64,000 bases of DNA from NCBI GenBank assembly GCA_022702545.1, contig JAHRBC010000006.1, positions 744,001-808,000 on the forward strand, read 5' to 3'. Positions 48,489 through 59,592 of this stretch are shown piece after piece. The position numbers and the translations under genes are program-made. Under the pieces are notes generated by a model. It made no database searches. It saw only the letters and a program-made list of their open reading frames with translations, and was not told the DNA's origin. The DNA is from Phycomyces nitens. Taxonomy: Eukaryota > Mucoromycota > Mucoromycetes > Mucorales > Phycomycetaceae. Position 1 is the stretch's first letter. Each line of letters begins with the position of its first letter.

Positions 48489-48943
48489 TGGATCAATTAT
48501 ATATTTATATATATATATATATATTTATATATAATTTGCTTTAAAAATCTCTGGATGGAATCTCTACACAATTTTTTTCTTTTTCTTTTTTTTGCTTTAC
48601 AGGATTCCCCCAGTATGGTTACCAAAAATCGCGTCCTGGATTCGTGACTGGCAACCCAACTGCTTGGTACAAATTCGATTGTAACAATCGGATAAATGGG
48701 TAAATGATCTACCTAGTTTCGTCAATTTGACAGCATTGATTTCCACCTTGAGCCATTGTTGATTTATTGGGTCGGGTTAAACATGAATTTTCCTATTTGA
48801 TCCATTATTTTTTTAACAAAAAATAAAAAATAAAATATATATTTACTTATATATATATATATAAAGAGAGCAACCATAAAAAGAATGAAGCAATCAAAAA
48901 ATATAAAAAAGCCAAACCCCCAATTCCTTGAAACCAATCACTA
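48489..48943. promoter_or_regulatory. Shared divergent promoter, Ctf4 and ArAE gene
   Basis: The two start codons are 455 bp apart. TA runs occur at about 48500-48535 and 48837-48864; the latter ends tataaagag about 80 nt before the right-hand ATG and could act as a TATA box. Confidence 0.45.
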
Positions 48944-51900
48944 ATGGGGATGAATCTCGGTCAATGGACTAAATCTCTATTTGTTGGCAAAAAGGAGCTC
49001 TGGAAAAAGATCACCAAATGCACAATCGCCTATGAACTCGCAACAATTATGATCCTCATCCCAAAGGTCAGTCCTCACCTGGGCGTCGTGCCTTATCTCT
49101 TTCCTCTTGGGACCCTCTTCTTCAATCCAAGTGGAACCACTGGCAACCAATGTATCGAAATGGTTCTCAACGTCGGAATGATGATCATTCCTGCAATCTG
49201 GTCAGCCATCATATGCTATCTCTGTACACTTTACAACAAGGCTATCCTCGACGGCCATACGGGACTATATAGTAATGGTGCAGGCGTGATAGCTGGTATA
49301 TCATTTGGTATCAGCATGATGGGAGTTGCATATTACCGCCTCAAGTACCCTCGACTCTATATCCCGGCCCTTCAAGGCTTCACCACTCCAATGTTTGCAT
49401 TGACAAAGGGGATCTATGAAACCTCATTTGATATCATGTCTATCGTTGGTATCTTTTACCCCATAATCATGGGTGGCGCTCTGGCCTTGTTGACCAACAT
49501 TGTGTTTTGGCCAGAGACAGCATCAAAGTCATTCGAGTAAGTGTTGACCAATGGTTTCTAGAGGTCACTAATATCAAACATACATCTATTTTGTTGTTGT
49601 TGTTGTAATCTATAGAACATCGCTTGAGAACGTCCTTTGTTCGCTTAGTCAGATTCTAGATTTCGTGCACACTGACATACTAAAGAACGATGACGCAGGT
49701 ATCATGTCTGCTGATATCGAGTTGGCTACAAAACTCTCGGTGATGAGCGACAAGCTTCAGGCAGAAGTCACAAAGATGCACAAGGCCTGGTCAGAAGCAA
49801 AGTATGAAGTGGTCGTGTCCCATTTCTATCCTCGATGGTACAAGGAAACCATTCACTCTGTAGAGGCACTTTGCCAGAATATGCTCGGCTTTTCATTATC
49901 AATCGAAAAAGAAGCCAGAATAATGCAGGAAATAAAGGTCTCTCGACAACTGGACGAATCATATGCCTCCAAAGAAAAGAACGAGTACGACACACTTCGT
50001 CAACGGCAGCCTGGAGTCAACAATCTGGATGTCTATTCGACCAACAACATGACAAACTCAATATCTGCGTCCCACCCAATCAAGTACCTTCACATTGTAC
50101 GCCTCCAGAATCTGATCCAGCCTGAACTCAAGCAGTTTCTTTGGGCATGTAAAAAGATCATGGAAGAGATCAGGATTGAAATGGCAGAACGCAAAGCTAT
50201 ACCTGGCAAGCACGCCCTTCCAAAACACCAAGAACATACTTCGCCCGACTTTATTCAAAACACAGAATCAATCTGTAGTCTTGACAAGGCGTTGGGAGAC
50301 ATAAAGGCAACCTATATATTATTACATCGAGAATTCAAAGATCGCAACATGACACCATTGGAAGAGCATTATTTGGTGTACACCATTGTATTCACCCTGA
50401 TAGAATTTGGCAGGGAGATGAAAAATCTGGAGGTTTGTGTAAACAAGCTGTTGGAACACAGGAAGCCCGGGAGTTGGTCACGCTTATTTTTCCCAAAAGT
50501 ACCGCTTAAAAAGTGGCTATCCAAGGGAGGAAACGACAACAAGGGCGAACACGATCCAATTGAACAGACTCTGTTTAGTCAAGAACTTGAACGCGTAGAA
50601 ACACGTCCAGGACTGCGAACTCGTAACTCAAGTACTTCTGAGATTAGAGATACTTCTACTATCATCAGCCGAAGACGTTCGGTCGTATCGGTGGAAAGTG
50701 ACTATGGAGAATTCGTAAATGAAGAGTATCCTCTTCATAATGCACCCGGAAAGCATATATGGAACCAATGGCTGCGATCAATCTTTGACTTTTTCCGAAC
50801 TGGGCCTGCGAGATATGCTATAAAATATGGGATTGTTACTGAACTGCTGGCTTTTATGGCATGGCTACCGATACCAGGCGTTAACCAGCTGTACAATGTA
50901 GGTGCCTTTGAGCAAACAGACAATTGAATTAACCCCACAAAGGAAAACCATGGTCAATGGGCACTCTTGTCAGCAATGGTCGTCTTTAATTATACAGTAG
51001 GATCCACTATGCAGCAGTGCTTTTACAGAATTGTCGCCACGATTCTCGGTGCGGTCTGTGGCTACATTGCTCTCCTGGCTGGAAATCGCAATGAGAATCC
51101 GTATGTAATTGCCGTCCTCGTGCTTGTCTTCCAAATACCGCTTTGGTACCTCTTACTTGGATCGGCCTATCCACGCATTGGTTTCATCTCATTACTCACC
51201 CTGAGCGTCATAGTGTCCACAGGCTATTCAAATGATACCAATGAGACTCTTTTTGACCCAGTCTGGAAGAGGACCATAACCTCCATTATTGCCGTGTTGG
51301 TTGTCATGTTGATCGACAATATGTTTTGGCCGGTCTGGGCACGCAAGGTGATGCGCAAACAGCTGGCCGATCTCTTGAACGACACTGGAATCCAGTATTC
51401 AAAAGTAGCCTCTCTTGTGTGCCAAGAAAACACGTCTTCTTACCGTTACCAAGCAACCTTGGCTGACACCACTATCCAGAGCAAGCGTCTATCGAAACAG
51501 CTTCAGGCAGCAAGGGACATGCTTCAGTTGTCTTGTACAGAACCCCGAGTGAGCAAGGCGCCGTTCCCATATGAATCCTATCGAAAGATTATGGACCATG
51601 AACAAAAGATACTCTATTGGATCAACCATATGATGAAATCTCAAGTAAAGCTGCCTAGATCATTATTATTATTAATCCATCTAAACAATCTTTATAGAAA
51701 CTTATCAGACCCGAAGTGAGAAAAGGAATAATGACCCCCATGAATCCCTTTCGTAAGAGAATGGCTTCCATAGTACATCTCTACCTCTTTACTCTCTCGG
51801 GATCCTTGGGCACAAAGTCTGCCCTGCCAGCCTCCCTTCCGTCTGCAGAGGAATCAAGACGGAAGCTGCAACAGCGCCAGGCGGAGCTGTGGAAGGAGCA

Positions 51901-52090
51901 GTACGATACACTCTATTCAATGGACATCTCAAAGTCGCACAGTGGGTGTGATTTAATGGTCTATTGGCACACATACGCAGCTGGTTCTGTTGAGGTTGTG
52001 ATGGAAGAAGAAGCAATTGGGGCTGTGGTGGCAAAACTTATGGGCCAACATATCTTTAGAGCCGCCACCAAGGACTGGACAGATGTCTAG
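48944..52090 (+). CDS. ArAE-type integral membrane protein (ArAE_2 / fusaric-acid-resistance-like)
   Basis: A 989-aa membrane protein from exons 48944-49536, 49616-50897, 50943-51644 and 51698-52090. The N-terminal third carries about six transmembrane segments (KCTIAYELATIMILIPKV, GVVPYLFPLGTLFFNPSG, NVGMMIIPAIWSAIICYL, GAGVIAGISFGISMMGVA, IVGIFYPIIMGGALALLT). A long hydrophilic middle (about 200-590) follows, then a second bundle (AIKYGIVTELLAFMAWLPIPG, HGQWALLSAMVVFNYTVGST, RIVATILGAVCGYIALLAG, FQIPLWYLLLGSAYPRIGF, ITSIIAVLVVMLIDNMFWP). This duplicated layout with N-H-G-x-W is typical of fungal aromatic-acid-exporter-like proteins. The substrate is unknown; export of organic acids or phenolics is inferred from distant relatives. 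Start at 48944; a second ATG two codons later is equally possible. Confidence 0.88.
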
Positions 52091-53849
52091 GGCTGTTCCC
52101 AAACATTAATAACTAGAAACTACTTGTTGGACTTTATAGAGTCTATTTACCCTTTTTATTTATTATATATATAATCATTGTATACACGATATAGATCTTT
52201 TCATTTCCCTTTTTTTTTTGAAATAAAAATACAGGCCTCGTCTCACTACAAGTAATAATTACATACTTTGTGATCCCAAACGTACCTTGTTTTCTACCAA
52301 TGAAAACCAGGTGGATCAAAGAATATGTGCGACATGGCACACTTTGGGTTGCCTAGATACCAATTACACGCTATTCTGTTTAATAAACTATATCCAACCA
52401 TATATATATATATATAGTATATATAGTATATATAGTATATACTTCCATCTTTGGCGTAAAATACAAAAAGACGGAAGCAATATATGTTTACCCATTCTGC
52501 CACCAATAGGTGTTCAAGTTTGAGAATATTCACTAGCAGAAATAATATGTGTATAGAGTCTCTTTTTTGGGGGGATGCTCTCGAGCAACACAAGTTTTCC
52601 TGCCTTCCCCTGCTTATTAAGAAACACTTTTACATCTGTAACAAATACAAGACGCTATACAATAGTTTACTAAACTAATGAAAGAAAAAAGTTTACCCTC
52701 ATCAATTGATAAACACCAATCTATTTCTTTTCTTTTTCTTTTTTCACACTTTTACATGAGAATAATGATAGAAATCACAGGATTCGGCAATGTATAGAAA
52801 GTTGTTGGGATCCAAGCAGGTAACATTTTATATACTTTATCCTGTGTTCTTTATAGTCATGGACTAAAGGTTGGCAAGACAACACGACAATAATAATCCA
52901 AAGGCTTCTTAGGGCCAAGGTTTATTTTCCAAGGTTTTAATTATATTCATCATTGGTAAATGTCTCTCTATTACCCCCAATCATTTGCTTCTCTTGCAAA
53001 GAGGTAGTACTTTTGCAGTTTAAGAAAACCTGTAAAATAATCATTACCACAATATGGAATACACAGGTTGAGTTTTCGTCAAATGACTGCAAGATCAATA
53101 GAATCATCTTTAATACTTTTCAAGCAATGACCAAGACAAAACAGTATTTTGGCTATAGACTTTCTTGGTGTATATTTCTGACGATTGTTTTATGAGTAAT
53201 GTGCCATGGAAACTTGGCAAAAGAGCCCGTGCTTTTTTTTTTATTAAAAAACAAAAAGCCATAAGAGTGGATTTGAGATAATTGAAGGGTCAATTGTAAA
53301 GTCAATCTTGCCCTGACACATTTTATACTTGTGAAACTCGTTAATTTTCTTACTTTGAAGATCCATGCGCTAAATATGCGACTCGGGCGTCAAGACACAG
53401 GTAAATGAAGAGTAAATTCGGCGAAAAGAACCCGCGGAAACTTCTTGCCAAACCCGTCCCGGATGATGCTTTTGCCTCTACCGAAAATAAATAAATAAAT
53501 AAAAAAGAGACTAAATGGAGATTTATATTAGAATGTGTGTGAAAAGCAAAGAATCTCAATAGAAATCTTGTCCTTAAGAGTCTTATAAGTTATATCCTTT
53601 CCGTTTATTAGGTTAGTCAGTCTTGGTTGATTTATTAGAAAACTATTTATCCAATATGCCTAATAACAATTTCTAATTTTAGCAAGTTTTTCTTCTTGAC
53701 TAATATAAAACTGCCTTTACTTGAATGCAAGCCTTGTCGAAATATTGAATCTATGAATATTACATTTTAATGGGCTATAAAATTAATATTCTGTAGTATT
53801 TAGATATTGTATTCTCTTTTTCATTCAATATATATATATATCTATTGAC
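52091..53849. other. Intergenic region before transposon remnant
   Basis: AT-rich DNA with TA microsatellites at about 52400-52440 and 53828-53840. I looked here for a terminal inverted repeat matching the far side of the transposon remnant and found none by eye. No gene recognised. Confidence 0.45.
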
Positions 53850-54672
53850 ATGTCAACAAAAGGAACAAACACCGATGCTGAAAGCAGCACCAAGAAGATG
53901 CGTCTCGATAAAGGTAGCCCTTCTTTGCCAGTTGAAAAAGCCAATTCTTCAAAAGCGAGTGGTTTCTGGACCGAAAATAAAGAGGTGACACTCTTAAAGG
54001 AGTATGCCAAATACTACCCTCCAGCATACAAACGAGATTGCCAGAGCAAGGTATGGGCACATATTCTAGAATGTGTCAATAGCCTTGCTCCAAATGATCC
54101 GCCATTGAGCTACGATATGTGTCGTCGTGCTATTGACCGACTTGTACCAAGCTACAAAAATTATTTCTCGAAAGCTAATGCTGCATCTTTCTCTGGTGCA
54201 ACTCGATGCAGAACAGACGTAGAGGAGGCAGTGTGTGAAGTTATTAAAAAGGTATGTTAAATATGATATTTAAAATAATATGTAATATTTTAATTGAATA
54301 ATTATATATTTAAAAAAAATATAGAAAGAACTCTATGATGAGCTCGGTGATATTTATGGAAAACTAGATATAGAGCATTTAGAAGAAAGGAACAGAGCAG
54401 AGAGTAAGATGAGGGCACTGGCCATAGCAACTATGGAGAAGAGAAAGGAGCTACAAAGAGGGCAGGACGAACGTCGCCGGTCGGAGGAGTGGAGAGAAAA
54501 TAATGATCAGCCTGTAGTCTCTCCCCTGCCTGCGGATCAAGTTTCCAAAGACCAAGAGAGACAGTCCTCTGGCATAGATAGCCGTCTATCCAATATCGAG
54601 AGCCGTCTATCCAATATCGAGAGCCGTCTCTCCAATATCGAGAAGTTGCTTGAAATTTTAGTAAATAAATAA
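53850..54672 (+). CDS. Myb/SANT-like DNA-binding protein of a Harbinger element
   Basis: A 249-aa protein from exons 53850-54251 and 54325-54672, no stop or frameshift. Residues about 37-100 form the Myb/SANT-like trihelix domain: SGFWTENKEVTLLKEYAKYY, KVWAHILECVN and YDMCRRAIDRLVPSYKNY, with the regular aromatic spacing. A charged helical region follows (KELYDELGDIYGKL, then RNRAESKMRALAIATMEKRKELQ). The C-terminus has three tandem SRLSNIE heptads ending in EKLLEILVNK, likely an oligomerising coiled coil. In Harbinger transposons such a protein binds element ends and the transposase. Here its partner is dead, so it may persist as a host gene or act on other copies. Start chosen at the first ATG; the intron is 73 nt GT-AG. 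Confidence 0.8.
54580..54642 (+). repeat. Three tandem 21-bp units encoding SRLSNIE heptads
   Basis: The unit agccgtctatccaatatcga(g) occurs at 54580-54600, 54601-54621 and 54622-54642; the third differs by one base (ctc for cta). Each unit encodes one coiled-coil heptad, so copy number would change zipper length without breaking the frame. Confidence 0.95.
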
Positions 54673-54749
54673 AAAAAATTATTTCACAATAAGAAAATGT
54701 TCTGATCTTCTCCATCTATTTTATCTCTTGTTAAGCCAGAGATATACTC

Positions 54750-55797
54750 TTAAATTGTTGGTATCTCCAACCCAAAGTACGCATTCGTAGGCGACCAATC
54801 ACGATGGACACAATGTAACATGTTTTTGAAAACGGTTGAAAGAATGTAAATAACTCCCGGTTCATTCTCGTCTGTCTTTATTGCGTACTTGTATTTTGGG
54901 TACTCAAAGTACTTGTACACCTCGCCAAACTCCAATTCCACGGCGACCCTTACTTTTGACATGCTCTTGTTTGTCTCCTTGTCTCATTCTATCGAACATT
55001 ATTAATACATCGTTTATAATTATTAGCCTGTGTTAATTTACCACTTGACTCTCCACCTTTCAATTGAGAGAACAAGAAAGCGGAGGCCCTGTAGGCAGGG
55101 TCACCAAACACAATCAGATACTTTTCTATCCGTGCTTCTAACCTTGCTGTTTCCTAGATGAGCTGGTCGTGTCTCGATCCATCAAAGGGGTCCATCAGGG
55201 TGCTGGTGATACAATCTGGTGTGACGATGACCTGATATTTTAAGGCGTGTACATGCTTCCAGCCATTGTACATGGCCTTGCTGACTTTGGTACCATAGTT
55301 TGGACGAGATATGGTCTGCATTATGCTGTCAATAAACCCAGCGACATTTGGTAATGCAGCAACCTTTGGCATAGATTACCTTGAACATTTTCCAAGCTTT
55401 CAGGACAGAAATGGCTTGTGTCGAACTGGATACCCCATTTTGCTTTGTCAAAAATGGGGCTCTCCATTCCTCTACAGACAACAGCGTTAATAAAGCTCAT
55501 TCCAAAAAGCGTGGACATATCGCATAGCAGGCTTGGGAAACTGTATCTGCTGAGCAACATGGCAAACCCAAGGTTATTGTCTATCTGTACACTTGAAAAG
55601 CGGCAAATTTCGTCCAGTTCTAGTGCAATAGTGATGATCTCGATCTCACCCAAAGAGAAACGGAAGAGTGATCTAGATGCCTCATCACCCAGTGCTCAGC
55701 TTTAGTCTGTTATACTTGGTTTCAGGGCCTCTTCTAGAGACACTTTGTTGGTACTTGTGTAAAGTACGTTCACCATCTTGCTGCTGCTTTTCTTCAT
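54750..55797 (-). pseudogene. Broken PIF/Harbinger DDE transposase (DDE_Tnp_4 / HARBI1-like)
   Basis: Similarity to Harbinger-type transposases runs from about 55700 down to 54750, but not in one frame. Recognisable parts, in order, are LGEIEIITIALELDEICRF and SRYSFPSLLCDMS (N-terminal helical part), KAWKMFKVIYAKG in a second frame, NVAGFIDSIMQTISRPN with YNGWKHVHALKYQ (first catalytic Asp) in a third frame, then DPFDGSRHD followed by an in-frame TAG near 55155. After the stop come VFGDPAYR (second Asp) and SKVRVAVELEFGEVYKYF (the Glu region). So at least two frameshifts and one premature stop are visible; ultra-short introns of under 20 nt are an unlikely alternative. A further stop blocks the N-terminal join near 55700. 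Non-functional as it stands. Confidence 0.8.
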
Positions 55798-57665
55798 TTT
55801 ATATGAGATTTTGAGAATATGTACAAGTGTAAAAAAAAAGATTTATATAGAATATTAATTTGTTAATACAAAATTCTTTAGATATTTGACATTACATAAC
55901 CTGCAAAAATTGGCGCAATTATTTTTTTTGGTGATCCATCTTTTGAACATGTTGAAAAGCCATTCTATATATACTACTCATATTTTGTAGAGTGACGTGT
56001 AGAAACTCCAGTTTAAACAAGTTTTTGTAACACGAGTCCCTTTTTTTCTTGGGTATTAAATATATAACAACATAAATAGGTCTCTAATATGATTATGTTA
56101 CATATTTAATAGGATGTGTTGCAAATGAGATTTATAGCGGTTGCCATGACAGATAGTGTAGCATCTATATATGCTATTGAACATTCAAATTTATATTATT
56201 TTTATTTTATATGCCTTGGGTCTACGTCCAATAAAATCTCTTTATTATTGTTGTTGTTGTTGCAAAAAGTGCCTTTTCGCGTATTTCAGGTAAATATATG
56301 CAGATATCCTTGAGGCTCTAGAGTTTGGATATAAATGATGACTATAATCATAAATAACATATAAAAGGCTATTTATTCGTCTGTGCACAAGAGAAAGAGA
56401 AAGAGAGAGAGATTTGAATTCTCGGTGGAAATATTCTTGTGAACCAGAGTACACACACACACACACACATTTATTTCTTGTGTATCCCAGACCCTGGTTG
56501 ATTCCTTTTGGATTTTTCCCTAGGGACCAAAGGGATTAGAGGTCATCATTCGACTCCCGTCAGAAGCATTTTGACTTTATTTAAAAAAAAAACCAAATGG
56601 CCTGTATTGATGGTGCTGAATATAATGATAAATAATAAATTATGAATTAAAATAATAAAATAATAAAATCCATTGCTTTCATTTGAACCTTTTTAAACCA
56701 TCAAGATATTCAAGATGTAAGAAATAAAATGTTTGGTCAGCATTGAACCCTGATATTTTATTTATTTATTTATGTATTTAGTAATGTATTTTTTTTTTAT
56801 TCTCCTTGAATTTATATTTATCTAGAGCTCCGATTATATGGTTATGAAAGAACAAGGGTCTCTAGGGCCCTTGAGGCCCAAAAACGATGCAAGGCATTTA
56901 TTAGATGCAACACACATTAGTCTGCATACAACAATAATGCAGTCATAAAGAGACATTTCTGTGGACAGAGGGTGAACAGGGTCCTCTGGCCATAGGTACC
57001 CAGACAGGGATTGGTTATGTAAGCAAGATTCCAATCACCATCGCCATCGCCAACCAATCCTATTTTCTAAATCAGATATCTTTGTAGTCTAGAATACACC
57101 TGGTTACCTAATATCCTAAACAACACCGGACAAGGTTAAAGTACATGATTGCTGTTATCCTCACCCACAGGTTGTTCCACAGCTAAAACGACAGTCTACC
57201 GGACTCTATTTATTCAGGGTCCTCTTCTTCTTGGTCATTAGAAAACATAAATTATACTTTTTAAAATATATATTTTTATAAAAAACAACAACAACAATCT
57301 TCGTTAAAGGGTCACCAAGCAATGGCCCTCAAACTAAACTGTTGGCTATATTTATTCAATAAAACTAATAGCATATCCAACTCTCGTACTACAAAACCCT
57401 CGCACCTTGAAATTTCCCTTTAACCCCCCGAATTCTGATGCTGAAACTTGCACTCTACTGACCCTACCATTGGAACCCTCTTTTATATATTTATATATAG
57501 TTATATATGTATACATATATATATACACATATATATATATTAATGTTGAATTCATTTGTCTTGTATTGTTTGCCTTGCTATTTTAAGGATCCATTTTCCC
57601 TCCTTTCTCTTTCTCTCTCTTTCTCTCTTTCTCTTCCTCTTCCTCTTTTTAAAATATCTGTAACC
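55798..57665. other. Intergenic region with hexokinase promoter at its right end
   Basis: AT-rich, with a CA run at about 56450-56472 and TTG units near 56245-56262. Upstream of hexokinase, a TA-rich stretch at about 57480-57542 is followed by an almost pure CT tract at about 57596-57648 just before the ATG at 57666, a common form for strongly expressed fungal genes. No gene recognised between. Confidence 0.5.
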
Positions 57666-59191
57666 ATGACCAACACAGACATCCTCTTCAAGACCCTCGA
57701 ACAGCAGTTTCTGCTCTCCAAACACAAGCTTAGTCCTATAGTCCAGGGCTTTATGGAGGAATACAAGACCGGACTAAAGACTCCTTCCAAGGGATTAGCC
57801 ACGATGATTCCGTCATTCGTAACCAGATTACCAAATGGCAATGAGACCGGTACCTTTTTATCACTTGACCTGGGTGGAACCAACCTCCGAATCTCTGCAG
57901 TCGAGTTACTTGGAAATGGACAGGTCCAGGTGCTCGAACTGAAACGCTGTCCAGACACACAACTCAAGACTGGAAAAGGCTCGGTGTTCTTTGATTGGAT
58001 CGCAGATGCAGTCAAGGAGCTTGTCACAGTCAAAGCCAAGCACCTCTTTAGACCAGACCAAGTCAGTGGAAAGGAAACTCTGCTTCTAGGCGTGTGCTGG
58101 AGCTTCCCCGTAGAGTAAGTTGGACACAAACGCAAGACGAAAATCTAATTGGATTTTTATAGCCAGACCGCCGTAGATCGTGGCACTATATTGAGAATGG
58201 GCAAAGGATTCACACTTGAAAATACAGAGGGAAATGATCTCGGTGACATGTTCCACCAAGCATTTGAGCGCAAGGTAAGCCAATTGATCCAATTCAACAT
58301 CTCAACGAACGTCTTGTAGGGCCTCAATGTCAGAGTGAGTGCGATCCTGAATGACACTGTGGGCACTCTGGTGGCCCACGCCTATTCTAACCCTCGTACT
58401 CGTATTGGCTTGATCTATGCTACGGGCATCAATGGAGCCTATCCTGAAAAGGTGTCTGCGATTCAAAAGCTAGAGGCCAGCATTAGGGATTCATATGAAC
58501 CCGGGACTGAGATGCTCATTAACACCGAGATTGATATCTTTGGAAACGAGTCCTATCTACCCTTGAATAAGTACGACCTTGCGCTGGACAGCAGCCACAA
58601 TCAGCCACACTTTCAGCTCTATGAAAAGATGATGTCTGGGGCTTATCTTGGAGAACTGACTCGATTGGTTGCTCTTGACTTTATTGCCCAAGGATCTCTG
58701 TTCCAAGGCGTCATACCAGAGGGACTAGAGGAACCCTGGTCATTCCCGACCATGTACATGAGCAACCTGGAAAGGTAATATTGAGAATGTCTATGGATCC
58801 AAATTGACCTGTCTGATCTAGAGATGCCACAATTAACCACGAAAAGAGTCTAGAGGCATTGAGCGACTATCACTTTGCAAATACACCTACCCTCCAAGAT
58901 ATCGCCATCCTTACCCGTATCTGCCGGATAGTGTCTACCCGCAGCGCATCGCTTGCTTCGGTTGCCATTGCGTCCATGATCCAACAGCAGAACCTCACAA
59001 AGGGATCCCAGGATATCATTGTTGGAGTGACTGGCTCAACCTATGAATTCTACCCCTTTATGGAGGAACGTATACACCGGACACTCCGTGAGTGGTTTGG
59101 CGTCGAGATCTCTGACCGGATCAGACTCGAGATTGCCAGGGACGGTGGAAGTATAGGTGGTGCACTTATTGCCATGTTGTGTTGTCCCTAG
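57666..59191 (+). CDS. Hexokinase
   Basis: A 461-aa cytosolic enzyme that phosphorylates glucose or other hexoses with ATP at the first step of glycolysis. Exons: 57666-58114, 58163-58274, 58320-58774 and 58822-59191; phases close. The ATP phosphate-1 loop is LSLDLGGTNLRI (Asp68-Gly70-Gly71-Thr72-Asn73). The sugar-binding segment SFPVDQTAV is formed by the first splice. The catalytic base is Asp199 in AILNDTVGTLVA. The phosphate-2/adenosine regions are YATGINGAY, then VGVTGSTYEFYPFM and ARDGGSIGGALIAM near the C-terminus. Length is typical of fungal hexokinases (about 460-490). In the sugar-binding motif this copy has GVCWSFPV where yeast has GFTFSFPA-like residues. Whether it is the main glycolytic or a regulatory paralogue cannot be told. 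CT-rich leader upstream. Confidence 0.95.
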
Positions 59192-59289
59192 TCAATTATA
59201 TATATATGTGTGTGTATATATTATATCTTAGAATCTCTCTCTTTCTTTACTTTATTTCATTACAATCGGTTTATCTTTGGGCCAATACG

Positions 59290-59325
59290 ATGTGTCTGTC
59301 TCTGTCTGTCTCTGTCTGTCTTTTT
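59290..59325. repeat. TCTG tetranucleotide microsatellite
   Basis: Tandem tctgtctg units with one interruption lie between hexokinase and the NIPA gene. Directly visible; no function implied. Confidence 0.85.
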
Positions 59326-59592
59326 ATTTTTCTATAAATAAATATTTCCTTTTTTAGTTACTTGCGATTGGGTGCTTGGTGCTTGGTGCTTGGTTTGTGC
59401 TGGTGCTTGGTGTATGTGTGTGTGCTGGTGGCGGTCAGGTAAAAAAAAGGGGAGGGGGCTTTCATTTCTGGAATATAAAAATGTCCAAGCTCACAATGTG
59501 GAAGAGCAACTTATTATAACCACAGGTCAAAATACCATTAATTTAGATTCCTCTTTTTTTTTTCCTCTTTTTTATTTTATACTTGTTGAAGA

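Larger units (their letters stand above)
53850..55797. mobile_element. PIF/Harbinger-type DNA transposon remnant
   Basis: A Myb/SANT-like gene on the plus strand and a DDE transposase on the minus strand lie tail to tail, with only about 80 bp between their ends. That is the two-gene layout of PIF/Harbinger elements, in which the Myb-like protein helps bring the transposase to the ends. The transposase is broken while the Myb-like gene is intact. Boundaries given are those of the coding parts; terminal inverted repeats and the expected 3-bp target duplication were not identified, so the true element is larger. Confidence 0.75.

Noticed and set aside
55345..55365. A 16-nt intron joining two transposase frames
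   Set aside because: Far shorter than any intron in the window; a frameshift in a decayed transposase is the simpler reading.
56535..56575. attcgactccc resembling a tRNA T arm
   Set aside because: Flanking bases do not pair as a T stem, and no anticodon arm or acceptor stem is found upstream.
57510..57665. In-frame N-terminal extension of hexokinase
   Set aside because: The extension is translated from TA and CT tracts typical of promoter and leader; the family N-terminus fits the ATG at 57666.
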